A program made the position numbers and the translations under genes. A DNA stretch of 64,000 bases from JAGXQV01 sp041674485. GTDB lineage: Bacteria > Pseudomonadota > Gammaproteobacteria > Burkholderiales > Sulfuricellaceae. Where the stretch lies: NCBI GenBank assembly GCA_041674485.1, contig JBAYVP010000001.1:18302-82301 (forward strand), in the 5' to 3' direction. The notes under the pieces are model-generated. The model saw nothing but the letters and a program-made list of their open reading frames with translations, searched no databases and had not been told where the DNA came from. Positions 24,744 to 34,281 of the stretch are shown here, piece by piece. The number at the start of each line of letters is the position of its first letter. Within the stretch, counting starts at the first letter, position 1.

Positions 24744-27305
24744 CTACTGTCTAGCTTGTTTGTTTATGCCGGTTGGCTGTTCATTACGATCATCGATTAC
24801 ATCAAACCACGACCAGGCGGCATTTGAGCGAACAAAGCGAATGCTCTGATTTTGCTGTAAACGCTCGCTGATTCCCTGCGGGGCGAGCACGAGTCCGGCA
24901 CCTGTCAGACCGAAGTCAAATCGTTCGGCATCAATCGTCACCCTGACTACATCTCCTTGCGGCGAATCCAAAACAAAACCGTCGGCGGCATCAGGCTTAC
25001 CAACACTGAACAGCAAATGCTGATAACGGTTAAATACATCGGCCTTTGTTTTATCAACGCCCAAATGCCGCCAAAGACTCACCTGCGGATAATACAGTAC
25101 CCCATTTACCGTCGGAATGCCCACTGACATCAAAGCCATTGCTGTAACTTGCGATTCGAGCACCAACACCCTTTTGTAAGGGCTTGCAGGATTACCACTT
25201 AGTACGAGCATGCTTCCGATATCACTTAGGGGTTCGACCTTTTTGGGTGCAAAAGATAAAGGATGAAACGGCAAAGTTGTCGCGGCGCACATGGCCAAGC
25301 TGATTGCCATGAATTTTTTTGCATCGCCTATGATCAGCCAGAAACCGCTCAAAAAAACTGCAATCAGCAACGCGGCTGCCACACCCGGCGTTATCCCGAC
25401 CAGCTCCCCTTTGGGGTGTGCGGATATCGCATAGGCCACTACGGCAGTCCAGGCCAGGGAAACCAAGTAGGCGAGCAATTTCTTTTTTTCGTCATTGAGC
25501 GCGCCGAATTTTGCATTTGACAGCGTCAGGCCGCACAGCAAGACATAAGATAAGCCAAGCGCCAGATCAGCTCGATAGGGTGGAACGCGTTCCCAGAAAG
25601 TCATTCGCGCAATTATTGGCGGCACACCATGCATCATGTACAAAAGCGCATAAGCCGCAAACAGTGCGATCGGTAGCATGAGGTAAAGTGACCTGCGCTC
25701 GCCTCTAAGTCGAAACCCCGCAGCAACCACAAGCGGCAAAAAGAGATAATAAAATGAGGCGATCTCGCTTTGATTACTGGTTGCTCCTTCCTGCTTATAC
25801 ATACTCCCGATATTGGTGAACCCACGCAACAATTCCGGCAGAGGCATGCCACCTCCAGTGAACGCGCGTACACCTGGATAAACGGTATTCAGCATCGCCT
25901 CGATCGCCGGTTTTGCATCGATCCACCAGAACCATAGGATTAAACCGGCAAGAGCGGAAGCCAGGAAAAATGCCGCAATTTTGGCGCGATTAAGCCGAAG
26001 CTCGGCACGATCCCGCAACACTAGGCCAATTGCGATTGCAAGGTACAAACAGCCAAGCGACACCTGCCATGGTGGGTAAAGAACCAGTACAAACCCGGCA
26101 AATGAAAGCCCCAGCAAAATACCCAACGCGGCGAGCCACCAGCGATTTTCCTGGCGCAGTATCAATATGCTTGAACACAACGCGATACTAGGAAAAAACA
26201 CCGCATAAGCCGGCCAATTTGACCACGCGACAAGATAGGGCGACAAACAAAACAAGAGCGACAAGAACAAGCCCAGACGCCACTGACCGGGTATCAACAA
26301 ACTGAACAGCCACCATAGGGCGAGCAGACAACCGAACAACGGAAACCACCAGTACCACGCCAATGCCCGCTTCAAGTCAAACAGATGAAAACCCCAGGTG
26401 GCCGGCTTGGCCAATAAGGTAATGTGTTGCACCGGCACCCCGGCCATGCCGACTACCAGCATGTTCTGCCCATCTTCTCCCAGATTGCGGTTGATGATGG
26501 GAAAGGCCGGTTGATGGTTCACCTGACCTATCGACAGTGGTGTCATTACCAGCCACTCATCACTACGAATAGGTTGTTGAAACAAGGCAACATGGGCTGT
26601 TTTTGAATCAATGAACGGTGCCTGGTCATATAATAGTTTCAAAGATGAACCTGTCATGCCGATTGCTATCAGCCCTGCGAATACGGCAACAATCAGTCCG
26701 ATGGCGATGGAAACCGGCGCTATCGTTTTGCCCAATCTTTTGCTGATTTTTTCCGCTAGCCAATCACCGTGCAAAAGCACGGTGTAAAACAAGCCAATCG
26801 CCAAAATCAAGCCAATACACATGGCTGTTTTTTTAAAAAAGCCTGCCGATGTTCGATTGACGACAACCTTTTGAACTTGCCTGCCCGATACCAGGTCAAC
26901 CAGAGAGCCGTCACTGATACGTGCATGCACGGAAAGATCATATACGCCGTCTTTCAATGTGAGCGGAATGAATTCCGACACGCGCCAACCTGACCTACCC
27001 CAATCCTTCCTATTCATCGCAGCCGCGACATCCGGCCTATCAAGCGCCTCAAACGGTCCTTCATAGACCAGTTCGCCACCTAATTTCACAGTCAGGGCTG
27101 TCGTAGTCGATCCCGGTTTTTCGCCGCCAACCCAACCAGCAGCAGTAAAACTTAAAGCATCAGAAGCGGGAGTCAAAACGAACGAATCCACTACCCCCGC
27201 CCCCCGAGAATTTGGCATCGCAGCAGCAGCGGGAATTACCCAGGCAATGAAAACCAATACAAGCAGTGAATTAAGCCAAGCCCGAAATTGTGGGTTGGTA
27301 AGCAT
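24744..27305 (-). CDS. Large polytopic membrane protein of a glycan cluster
   Basis: The protein of about 853 residues has a signal-anchor near residue 15, a beta-rich exported domain (about 35-160) and then roughly a dozen or more membrane helices. A final soluble domain of about 150 residues follows (YKRVLVLESQ onward). The overall layout recalls GT-C-fold glycosyltransferases or YfhO-like proteins, but no catalytic motif can be assigned with confidence. The start at 27305 shares a base with the stop of the sulfotransferase-glycosyltransferase gene (TGATG), so they are coupled and probably act on the same glycan. Function is unknown. Confidence 0.7.
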   Translation of the reverse strand: MLTNPQFRAWLNSLLVLVFIAWVIPAAAAMPNSRGAGVVDSFVLTPASDALSFTAAGWVGGEKPGSTTTALTVKLGGELVYEGPFEALDRPDVAAAMNRKDWGRSGWRVSEFIPLTLKDGVYDLSVHARISDGSLVDLVSGRQVQKVVVNRTSAGFFKKTAMCIGLILAIGLFYTVLLHGDWLAEKISKRLGKTIAPVSIAIGLIVAVFAGLIAIGMTGSSLKLLYDQAPFIDSKTAHVALFQQPIRSDEWLVMTPLSIGQVNHQPAFPIINRNLGEDGQNMLVVGMAGVPVQHITLLAKPATWGFHLFDLKRALAWYWWFPLFGCLLALWWLFSLLIPGQWRLGLFLSLLFCLSPYLVAWSNWPAYAVFFPSIALCSSILILRQENRWWLAALGILLGLSFAGFVLVLYPPWQVSLGCLYLAIAIGLVLRDRAELRLNRAKIAAFFLASALAGLILWFWWIDAKPAIEAMLNTVYPGVRAFTGGGMPLPELLRGFTNIGSMYKQEGATSNQSEIASFYYLFLPLVVAAGFRLRGERRSLYLMLPIALFAAYALLYMMHGVPPIIARMTFWERVPPYRADLALGLSYVLLCGLTLSNAKFGALNDEKKKLLAYLVSLAWTAVVAYAISAHPKGELVGITPGVAAALLIAVFLSGFWLIIGDAKKFMAISLAMCAATTLPFHPLSFAPKKVEPLSDIGSMLVLSGNPASPYKRVLVLESQVTAMALMSVGIPTVNGVLYYPQVSLWRHLGVDKTKADVFNRYQHLLFSVGKPDAADGFVLDSPQGDVVRVTIDAERFDFGLTGAGLVLAPQGISERLQQNQSIRFVRSNAAWSWFDVIDDRNEQPTGINKQARQ

Positions 27306-30300
27306 CAGGAGATATCTTTGGCGCACAAACCATCGGTACTGGGCAGGTCATGTGGTTTTCTAGGAGGCTGATTTGAGCCAGTCTGAGAAGGCTTGCGGTG
27401 AGTCAAGGGAGCGGTACGCGGCGGCCATGCATAAGAAAAATCTTCCCGATCCAGAGTCAAGTTGGGGCTGTAGGCAGGGTCATCCATGAGCAGATGTCCC
27501 CAACTCTTTTGCATGAAGAGCACCTCATCTCTGAACCGTGATTGCTTTTCTGGAGTGTCCTCATAACCGCGCGTCGCTGATTCGTGATGATACAACTCGG
27601 CATAGGGTGTCCATACATTACGGTAGCCCGCTTCTCGAACACGCAAGCAAAAATCTATATCATTGAAAGCCACCTTGAGATTTTTTTCGTCCAGCCCGCC
27701 GACTTCTTGGAAGGTGCATTTTTTTATGACCAAGCAGGCCGCTGTAACGACAGACAAAGTCTGGATAAGTTGTGCGCGCGCAAAATAGCCGAAGTGACCT
27801 CTTGGCAGGTATTTATGGGAATGCCCTGCCACTCCGCCGATACCGGTAATACAACCCCCATGCTGCAAGGTATCATTGGGATACCACAAGCAAGCACCTA
27901 CCGCTCCAACTCCAAGCTGAATAGCCAAGCCCATCATCTCGTCCAACCATTCTGGAGCAATCACCTCGATGTCATTATTTATAAGGCCTACATACTCTCC
28001 TCGCGCTTGCTGAACGGCAGCGTTGTTCAAGGCTGAGTAATTGAAGGGGCGTTCGTCGCGGAGAACCCGAATTCGATTATTTTCCGCAAGGCTGGCGAAA
28101 TAGGCCAAGGTGTTGGGATCGTCCGAGTTGTTGTCCACGACAAGAATTTCATAATTCTGATAAGTGGTTTTGGCAAGGATGCTCTCGATGCACTGCTTAA
28201 TCAAATGCAAGCCATTGTGCGTGGGGATAATCAGACTGACCAAAGGCGCAGAAGATGGAAGGGCGTATCGCGCGCGATACATGCCAAAGTCCAGCAGCTC
28301 AGCCTTTGCAGAAATATGAATGCGCGAAAAATGGTCGTTCAAGGCGCGCTCGCCAGCCGAAAGTGCGTAGTTCTTTTCACTTCCTGCTTGCGCGGTGCTC
28401 CCCGGATGGCTGCGCCAGTGGTAAAGCACTCTGGGGATATGCACGATTTGCTGAGGTGCAAGTTGTTCGGTGCAACGCAAAGCCAAGTCATAGTCCTGCG
28501 CCCCTTCGTAGCCTTCCCGGAAGCCACCCAGCTTTCTGACCAAATCAGTGCGATACACACCCAAGTGGCAAATCATGTTGTGGGAAAGAAATAAATCGGG
28601 GTTCCAGTCCGGTTTGAAATACGGATCGTAGCGCTGCCCTGATTGATCTATCTTGTCTTCGTCGGAGTAAATAAGCCCTGCATCAGGATGGCTGTCAATG
28701 GTATCTGCAACCCAAAACAAAGCCTGCTCAGGCAGCAGGTCATCGTTGTCAAGCAGGGCAACATATTCGCCATTTGCCAAATCCAATGCCGAGTTAGATG
28801 CGGCGGATATATGTCCATTTTTCTCTCTGAACACCACTTTAATGCGCGAGTCATTCTCCGCATAGCGCTGAAGCAACTTATGAACATCTTTATCTGTCGA
28901 GGCATCGTCGGCAATGCACAATTCCCAGTTCGGGTAGAGCTGGCCCTGAACAGAGCGAATTGCGTCTTCGAGCATAGTCAGGGGCGGGTTATACACCGGC
29001 ATGACCACCGAAATGAGGGGGTTTTTTTGTAACCGACTTATTCGAGTTTTAATTTTCCCCCGATCCTGGTCGGTCAGAGTGTCGTAACGACGCACCCACT
29101 CACCATAATCGTTGTGGTGAGGTTGCGCATGGCCAATGGCGGGGGATGGCGCATAGTCAATGACTGGGGGCGGCGCGCCAGGTGAAGCCGAGTAATGCAT
29201 ACGGCGCTTAACACCGTCGATACCCTCGTTTTTATATGTGCGCCACACATGCTTCATTAGCCCCCGATACCCACGGCGCTTTGGCAAAGAATTTTGTAAT
29301 GCTTGGCGTACTATTTTGATGCGTAATAACTGACGTCCAACGTACCTGATGGGTCTCGTCAATCGCCAACTGATTGATCCACGAATCTCGGCGGCGCCCC
29401 GAATAAGCTCGTTAATCTGCTTTTCATGCTCACTTAATACATGCTCGATATTGCCAATATGGACATCTTTGTCATGCACTGCTTGAGACAAGCCGCCGAT
29501 CTGCCCGTCGCGCTCGGCTATAACTTGCTTGAGGCCGCCGATCTGCACGTCGCGCTCGGCTACGGCATGATCGAGATTGCCGATATGCACTTCCTTGTCA
29601 TGCACTGCTTGAGCCAAGCCAGCTATCTGCCTGTCGCGCTCGGCCACGGATTGCTTTTGTGTGATGAGCCTATCTATCAGCAGCAGAGGTGACTTGAGGC
29701 GCTCAAATTCATCTGACCAACGCACTACCTTTTTTTGTAATTCTGCGTCATCAATCTTTGCTTTATCGGATGCCACATCTAGCAAGGCTGCGTATATCTC
29801 ACGGACAATGGGTGGGCATGTATCGTCCAACAGCAAATCGTTCAGTTCGTAAACCGTGTGCCTCAACTTTTGATCAAGAAACTCGGTCTTATAGCTTTGT
29901 AATTCTGTCGGGTCAATCTCCAAATCAAGATGTTTTGCCATCCGATTTAACTCATGATCTGGTGATTGCATCAGGCGGTCATAGTCAACAAGCACCCGCA
30001 TAGCACCAGCACTGTCCGTCAAACTTGTGAGAACATGAGCCAGCCACATAAGATAGGCTTGCTCTGCTTCAATGCTATCGCGCTTTGCCAACGACTTCAC
30101 CACGCTGAGAGGGTTTCGCACGGCCAAGACATAACTCACATCGAGTTGGCAGTGACTAATCACCCCTTTCCAGAAGGGTAGTAGTTTTGCCACACGAGGG
30201 TCTTTGAAGCCAAAGACCGTCGCGCTGCTGACCTTCTGCCGAAGCAACTCAGCCGCGTGCAGGAAATGGCCTTTTTTGCGTAAAATCTCGGCATCGATTG

Positions 30301-30535
30301 AATCAAACGCAGCGACGTGATGCCAATCGCTCTCTATGGTATTGAGCATCTCGATATTCAGCGCATTAAGATCAATGTCCTCATAAAAGCCTTTGGCATT
30401 GTTGCCTTCAACAGGTGGCATTATTTTATCGCCAAGCTCCACACCCAGCACTTTCAGCCCGCGAGCGATGGCGCTTGTGCCGCTACGATGCATACCCAGC
30501 ACGACAATCAGTCTATTTTTTTGCGGTGGGATCAT
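27305..30535 (-). CDS. Sulfotransferase-like / coiled-coil / double family 2 glycosyltransferase fusion
   Basis: This 1076-residue protein has three parts. Residues 1-290 form a P-loop sulfotransferase-like domain (VVLGMHRSGTSAIARGL as the phosphosulfate loop, FGFKDPRV, and VRNPLSVVKS as the second binding motif). Residues 298-381 form a coiled coil of six 14-residue repeats. Residues 505 onward hold two GT-A domains: the first with VVMPVYN, IADDASTD and LLDNDD, the second with IIPTHNG, VVDNNSDD and LINNDIE. A SISWRLTRPIR linker, common before such glycosyltransferases, follows the coiled coil. It probably extends, and perhaps sulfates, a surface polysaccharide. Both glycosyltransferase sites look intact. 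Confidence 0.86.
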   Translation of the reverse strand: MIPPQKNRLIVVLGMHRSGTSAIARGLKVLGVELGDKIMPPVEGNNAKGFYEDIDLNALNIEMLNTIESDWHHVAAFDSIDAEILRKKGHFLHAAELLRQKVSSATVFGFKDPRVAKLLPFWKGVISHCQLDVSYVLAVRNPLSVVKSLAKRDSIEAEQAYLMWLAHVLTSLTDSAGAMRVLVDYDRLMQSPDHELNRMAKHLDLEIDPTELQSYKTEFLDQKLRHTVYELNDLLLDDTCPPIVREIYAALLDVASDKAKIDDAELQKKVVRWSDEFERLKSPLLLIDRLITQKQSVAERDRQIAGLAQAVHDKEVHIGNLDHAVAERDVQIGGLKQVIAERDGQIGGLSQAVHDKDVHIGNIEHVLSEHEKQINELIRGAAEIRGSISWRLTRPIRYVGRQLLRIKIVRQALQNSLPKRRGYRGLMKHVWRTYKNEGIDGVKRRMHYSASPGAPPPVIDYAPSPAIGHAQPHHNDYGEWVRRYDTLTDQDRGKIKTRISRLQKNPLISVVMPVYNPPLTMLEDAIRSVQGQLYPNWELCIADDASTDKDVHKLLQRYAENDSRIKVVFREKNGHISAASNSALDLANGEYVALLDNDDLLPEQALFWVADTIDSHPDAGLIYSDEDKIDQSGQRYDPYFKPDWNPDLFLSHNMICHLGVYRTDLVRKLGGFREGYEGAQDYDLALRCTEQLAPQQIVHIPRVLYHWRSHPGSTAQAGSEKNYALSAGERALNDHFSRIHISAKAELLDFGMYRARYALPSSAPLVSLIIPTHNGLHLIKQCIESILAKTTYQNYEILVVDNNSDDPNTLAYFASLAENNRIRVLRDERPFNYSALNNAAVQQARGEYVGLINNDIEVIAPEWLDEMMGLAIQLGVGAVGACLWYPNDTLQHGGCITGIGGVAGHSHKYLPRGHFGYFARAQLIQTLSVVTAACLVIKKCTFQEVGGLDEKNLKVAFNDIDFCLRVREAGYRNVWTPYAELYHHESATRGYEDTPEKQSRFRDEVLFMQKSWGHLLMDDPAYSPNLTLDREDFSYAWPPRTAPLTHRKPSQTGSNQPPRKPHDLPSTDGLCAKDIS
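29402..29641 (-). repeat. Tandem 42-bp coding repeat (14-residue coiled-coil units)
   Basis: Six units of 42 bases encode AERDRQIAGLAQAV, HDKEVHIGNLDHAV, AERDVQIGGLKQVI, AERDGQIGGLSQAV, HDKDVHIGNIEHVL and a diverged last unit. The first type (AERD-QI-GL) and second type (HDK-VHIGN) occur in the order A-B-A-A-B-C. Hydrophobic residues fall every three or four positions as in a two-heptad coiled coil. Confidence 0.85.
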
Positions 30536-30540
30536 AGATT

Positions 30541-30827
30541 AAAGCAATGAAATTGATAAATATGTATAGCTAAAGCATAACATGAGACGAAATCGAATAC
30601 GAAGCGCAACGACGTTATGATAAGGGCGTAGCCGCTTCATAAAGACATAGCTAGCGTCTTGAAGCCAAGGTGTTTTCTGGGGCAGTGGCCTAAACAATAT
30701 ATGGCGAATTCGAAGCGTATTTTTTTCGAGAAGATTATGGCGGGTGAGTTCTCATATTCACGTTGACGCCACTTTCCCAAGACGTGACATAGGGATGTGT
30801 CCAATAATAGCCAGCCCAATGGCCGTT
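30541..30827. other. Intergenic stretch without a convincing gene
   Basis: This stretch of 287 bases lies between two minus-strand glycosyltransferase genes. A 64-codon frame (30637-30831) shows no domain, no ribosome-binding site and no coding character. It probably holds the promoter of the downstream fusion gene, but no clear -35/-10 pair was identified. Confidence 0.5.
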
Positions 30828-32729
30828 TCACATTCTTGGAGGGAAAGCAAGTGCATAGCTTTCCCTTTCTAAATCAAGATTAGGATTGTAGGCTGGGTCG
30901 TTGTCTAGCGCGCTGCCCCAACGTTCGTACATGTACGCTTTTTCACGCCCGATCCGTGCCTGTTTGGCAGGGCTGTCGTCAAAACCCCGGGTTGCAGATT
31001 CGTAGTGATTCAGCTCAGCAAAAGGCGTCCAGATGTTCCAGTAGCCTGCTTGCGAAAGTTTAAGGCACAGGTCGATGTCGTTGCAGGTTATGGCAAGGTT
31101 TTCGTCCATTCCACCCACCTGCAGATATTTTCTTTTTTCAACCACCAGGCATGCCGCCGTGACCGCTGACAGGCTCTGTACCATTTGCGCGCGCGGGCGA
31201 GTATCGAGCAGCGCGGCAGGCATATGGAAGAAAAAGTGCGTGGCGACTTCACTGCCCTTGAGCAATACACCCGCATGTTGAACGCTGCCGTCTGGGTAGT
31301 ACAACATGGCGCCCACTGCACCCGCTTCAGGGCGCGCCGCCTGGCTGACCAGCTCTTCCAGCCAGTCCGGGTGGATGGCTTCGATGTCGTTGTTAAGCAG
31401 GCACAAAAATTCGCCCTTGGCGTGATTCACGGCAAAATTGTTGAGGGCAGAGTAGTTAAACGGTGCGTCATAGGAAAGCACCCGTGCGCTACCGTTCCGT
31501 TCTAGTTGACGCAGATATTCCAGCGTCGCACCATCGTCGGACTGGTTATCCACCACGATAATCTCGTATGGCGCGTAAGCGGTTTTGTTCAGGACGCTTT
31601 TAACGCACTGGGCGAGCAGGTCCAGGCCATTGCGTGTCGGGATGATGATGGAGACGAGCGGGGGTGTGGCTGGCAGGGCGTAGCGGATACGCCAGTAGCC
31701 GTTGCGGCTCTGGGTGACGCTGGCTCGTATGCCTTTTCGCTGAAGATATGCCTGCAGCACCTGCTTCTCGGCTGCGGCATCTGGCGCATATTGAGTCGAG
31801 ACATCGCTCCGGTGACACAACATCTGCGGTATGTGGCGGATTTGGACGGGAAGAACGCTGCCCGACAAGCGCAAGGCCAATTCCCATGACAGCGCCGTGC
31901 CGGCTTCAGCCTGGAATCCGCACTGCTGCCTCAGACGTTCGGAACGGTAAAAAACCAGGCTGCCAAAGTAGTGGTGGGCACGCAACAGGTCGGGGTTCCA
32001 GTCCGGCTTGAAATCGGGTGCGCAACGCCTGCCTTCTGCGTCGATCCGGTCTTCATCGCCGTAAATAATTTCTGCATCCGGCCTGCGGGACAGTTCTTCC
32101 GCAACCAGATAAAGCGTGTGCTGCGCCATTTCGCAGCAGATATCCAGGAGTGCAAGCCATTCACCCGTGGCGGTGGCAAGCAGAAGATTGATTTCTTCCG
32201 CTTCCGAAACTTCCGCCACCGGAAGAATTTTGATCCGTGCATCGGCGGCTGCGAGCGCCCCCAGCGCTTTCCTGCATGCGTGATCGGACGATGGCGGGAT
32301 GGCGATACAGATTTCCCAGTTATGATAGATTTGCGCTTGTATGGATTCAATAGCACGGATCGTTTGTCTGTCGGTGTTGGCAGCACACTGCATCAAGAGT
32401 GAAATATGGGGGGCATGAATCAGTTTGTTCAGCCTGGTGCAAATGAGCGCATGTTCCTCGCCAGTTGGCGTGTCGTAAAGCGCGACCCAGCGGGGATATT
32501 CATCATATAATTCTGCGCTGTGGGAGAATTTTTCCAGTGCGCCGCGCAATCCCCGTGCTTTCAGAAGCGCAGCGATGCGCAATGCCAGCCCGACCAATTT
32601 GGACGGGCTGAGCAAGGCGGGCCTGAGGTGGCGCCAAAAGAGTATCCACACGGCTTTCATCCGGTTAATTGCTATGCTGAAATTTTGCTGGTTTATGACT
32701 TCAAAGACACTGAAGGTACGATGCTGCAT
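30828..32729 (-). CDS. Tandem-domain family 2 glycosyltransferase with degenerate first domain
   Basis: The 633-residue protein is a paralogue of the glycosyltransferase half of the 27305-30535 gene. The second GT-A domain is intact (IIPTRNG, VVDNQSDD, LLNNDIE, and TCNDIDLCLKL). The first has lost its key acids: the expected ADDASTD site reads AIPPSSD and the DNDD site reads DICCE, although the downstream GDEDRID motif persists. Only the C-terminal domain should be catalytic in the usual way. The start is uncertain; ATG 32660 (MKAVWILF) is an alternative. A divergent glycosyltransferase gene begins 128 bases away. Confidence 0.85.
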   Translation of the reverse strand: MQHRTFSVFEVINQQNFSIAINRMKAVWILFWRHLRPALLSPSKLVGLALRIAALLKARGLRGALEKFSHSAELYDEYPRWVALYDTPTGEEHALICTRLNKLIHAPHISLLMQCAANTDRQTIRAIESIQAQIYHNWEICIAIPPSSDHACRKALGALAAADARIKILPVAEVSEAEEINLLLATATGEWLALLDICCEMAQHTLYLVAEELSRRPDAEIIYGDEDRIDAEGRRCAPDFKPDWNPDLLRAHHYFGSLVFYRSERLRQQCGFQAEAGTALSWELALRLSGSVLPVQIRHIPQMLCHRSDVSTQYAPDAAAEKQVLQAYLQRKGIRASVTQSRNGYWRIRYALPATPPLVSIIIPTRNGLDLLAQCVKSVLNKTAYAPYEIIVVDNQSDDGATLEYLRQLERNGSARVLSYDAPFNYSALNNFAVNHAKGEFLCLLNNDIEAIHPDWLEELVSQAARPEAGAVGAMLYYPDGSVQHAGVLLKGSEVATHFFFHMPAALLDTRPRAQMVQSLSAVTAACLVVEKRKYLQVGGMDENLAITCNDIDLCLKLSQAGYWNIWTPFAELNHYESATRGFDDSPAKQARIGREKAYMYERWGSALDNDPAYNPNLDLERESYALAFPPRM

Positions 32730-32857
32730 TGCCCAATAAAACTGCCAGAGCCTACCCTCCCGCTGACCACCTTGCCTATGGTTATGGATTTTGCCACAGA
32801 CATCCCTGTTTACGGACAGGCTAGCCTTGCCAGCTATTCTACCGTCCGGCTACACCA

Positions 32858-33994
32858 ATGAAAGTGGCTGTCATTCATGATTGGTTGACTGTCTATGCTG
32901 GGGCAGAACGCGTTCTTGAGCAAATATTATTATGTTACCCGGAAGCTGATTTATATTCCGTAATAGATTTTATTCCATCCGATGAACGTGATTTTCTGCT
33001 GGGTAAAACGGCAACGGCTTCTTTTGTGCAGCGCTTGCCCTTCGCCAGAACCAAATATAGACAGTATTTATCCGTTATGCCTCTGGCTGTCGAGCAGTTC
33101 GATTTATCCGCTTATGACCTGGTGATTTCCAGCAGTCACGCAGTCGCAAAAGGTGTGCTTACCGGCCCCGATCAATTACACATTTGCATGTGTTACTCGC
33201 CCATGCGCTACGCGTGGGATTTGCAGCACCAGTATCTGCGCGAGGCAGGGCTCGACAGCGGCCTTATAGGATGGCTGGCGAAATGGCAGTTGCACAGGCT
33301 GCGTTTGTGGGACTCGCGCACGGCGCATGGGGTCGATGGATTTATCGCGATCTCGCAATTTATCCGGCGGCGCATCCGGAAAACTTATCGCCGCGATGCT
33401 GCGGTGATTTACCCGCCGGTGGATATTGAAAAGTTCAGCCTGCGCGAAGACAAGGAAGATTTCTACCTGGCCGCTTCCCGCCTGGTGTCTTACAAAAAAA
33501 TGGCTTTGATCGCGGAAGCTTTCACGGCCATGCCGGAACGGCATCTGGTCATGATTGGCGATGGTCCGGAAATGCGCAAAGTGCGCGCAAGCGCGGGGGC
33601 TAATGTCACCGTTCTCGGCTATCAGACCGATGATGTGCTGCGCGACTACATGCAGCGCGCCAAGGCTCTGGTCTTTGCGGCGGAAGAGGATTTCGGCATT
33701 GTGCCCCTGGAAGCCCAGGCCTGCGGGACGCCGGTCATTGCTTTTGCCAAGGGTGGCGCGCTGGAAACCATACGCGGCCTGGATGATGAGCAACCGACCG
33801 GAGTGTTTTTCAAGGAGCAATCCGTACCCGCGATCAAAGCCGCCGTCAGCTCTTTTGAGCAGGAAGCCGCCCGCATTTTGCCGGCAGCTTGCCGCGAAAA
33901 TGCGCTCCGCTTTGCGCCGCAAAGGTTTTGCGCCGAATTCAAGGCGTATGTGGAAGCGGAGATTGATCGATTCCAGCAGGGATTGGGCGGCTGA
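32858..33994 (+). CDS. Family 4 glycosyltransferase (WbaZ-like)
   Basis: The 378-residue GT-B enzyme has the N-terminal VIHDWLTVYAGAERV that binds acceptor, a central ISQFIRRRI, and the donor-site segments YLAASRLVSYKK, VMIGDGPEM and the EDFGIVPLEAQACGTPVI signature (E-x7-E type catalytic motif). It resembles mannosyltransferases of the WbaZ group. It is the only plus-strand gene of the polysaccharide region and is transcribed away from its neighbour from a shared 128-base intergenic region. Confidence 0.88.
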   Translation: MKVAVIHDWLTVYAGAERVLEQILLCYPEADLYSVIDFIPSDERDFLLGKTATASFVQRLPFARTKYRQYLSVMPLAVEQFDLSAYDLVISSSHAVAKGVLTGPDQLHICMCYSPMRYAWDLQHQYLREAGLDSGLIGWLAKWQLHRLRLWDSRTAHGVDGFIAISQFIRRRIRKTYRRDAAVIYPPVDIEKFSLREDKEDFYLAASRLVSYKKMALIAEAFTAMPERHLVMIGDGPEMRKVRASAGANVTVLGYQTDDVLRDYMQRAKALVFAAEEDFGIVPLEAQACGTPVIAFAKGGALETIRGLDDEQPTGVFFKEQSVPAIKAAVSSFEQEAARILPAACRENALRFAPQRFCAEFKAYVEAEIDRFQQGLGG

Positions 33995-34153
33995 ACCCGG
34001 GTGAGTTGCCCAAGTTTATCCGGGTATTTATCTCACAATTCGCCCCCCAAACCCGGCAGAAAGCAGGTTTATCCAAAGCCTATCTAACGTGCTTGGAAAT
34101 AGCCATCTCTGACAATGAGACATTGCGCAAGATTGCTTCGCGTTTTACTCCGA

Positions 34154-34228
34154 ACCCCTCCCAACCTCCCCTTGTCATGGGAGGAGACCAGGCTCTCCCC
34201 CTGACAAGGGGGAGCTGGAGGTGGTTTG
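34154..34228. repeat. Palindromic intergenic repeat (CTCCCCCT...AGGGGGAG type)
   Basis: The stretch contains CCTCCCCTTGTCATGGGAGG and, 16 bases later, CTCCCCCTGACAAGGGGGAG followed by CTGGAGGTGG. Both are near-perfect hairpins and together form a composite palindromic unit between the GT4 gene and the convergent peroxiredoxin gene. It may terminate transcription from both sides. Confidence 0.7.
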
Positions 34229-34281
34229 GGCTGTTTCACTTTTAGGCATGGCATGACGAAATCTAAATCTTAGAGATTGCC

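Noticed and set aside
29402..29641. Regular 42-bp repeats as a possible CRISPR array
   Set aside because: The repeats are contiguous without spacers, in frame, and encode a heptad coiled coil within a large gene.
30637..30831. 64-codon frame between the two glycosyltransferase genes
   Set aside because: It has no ribosome-binding site, no domain and no codon bias similar to neighbours.
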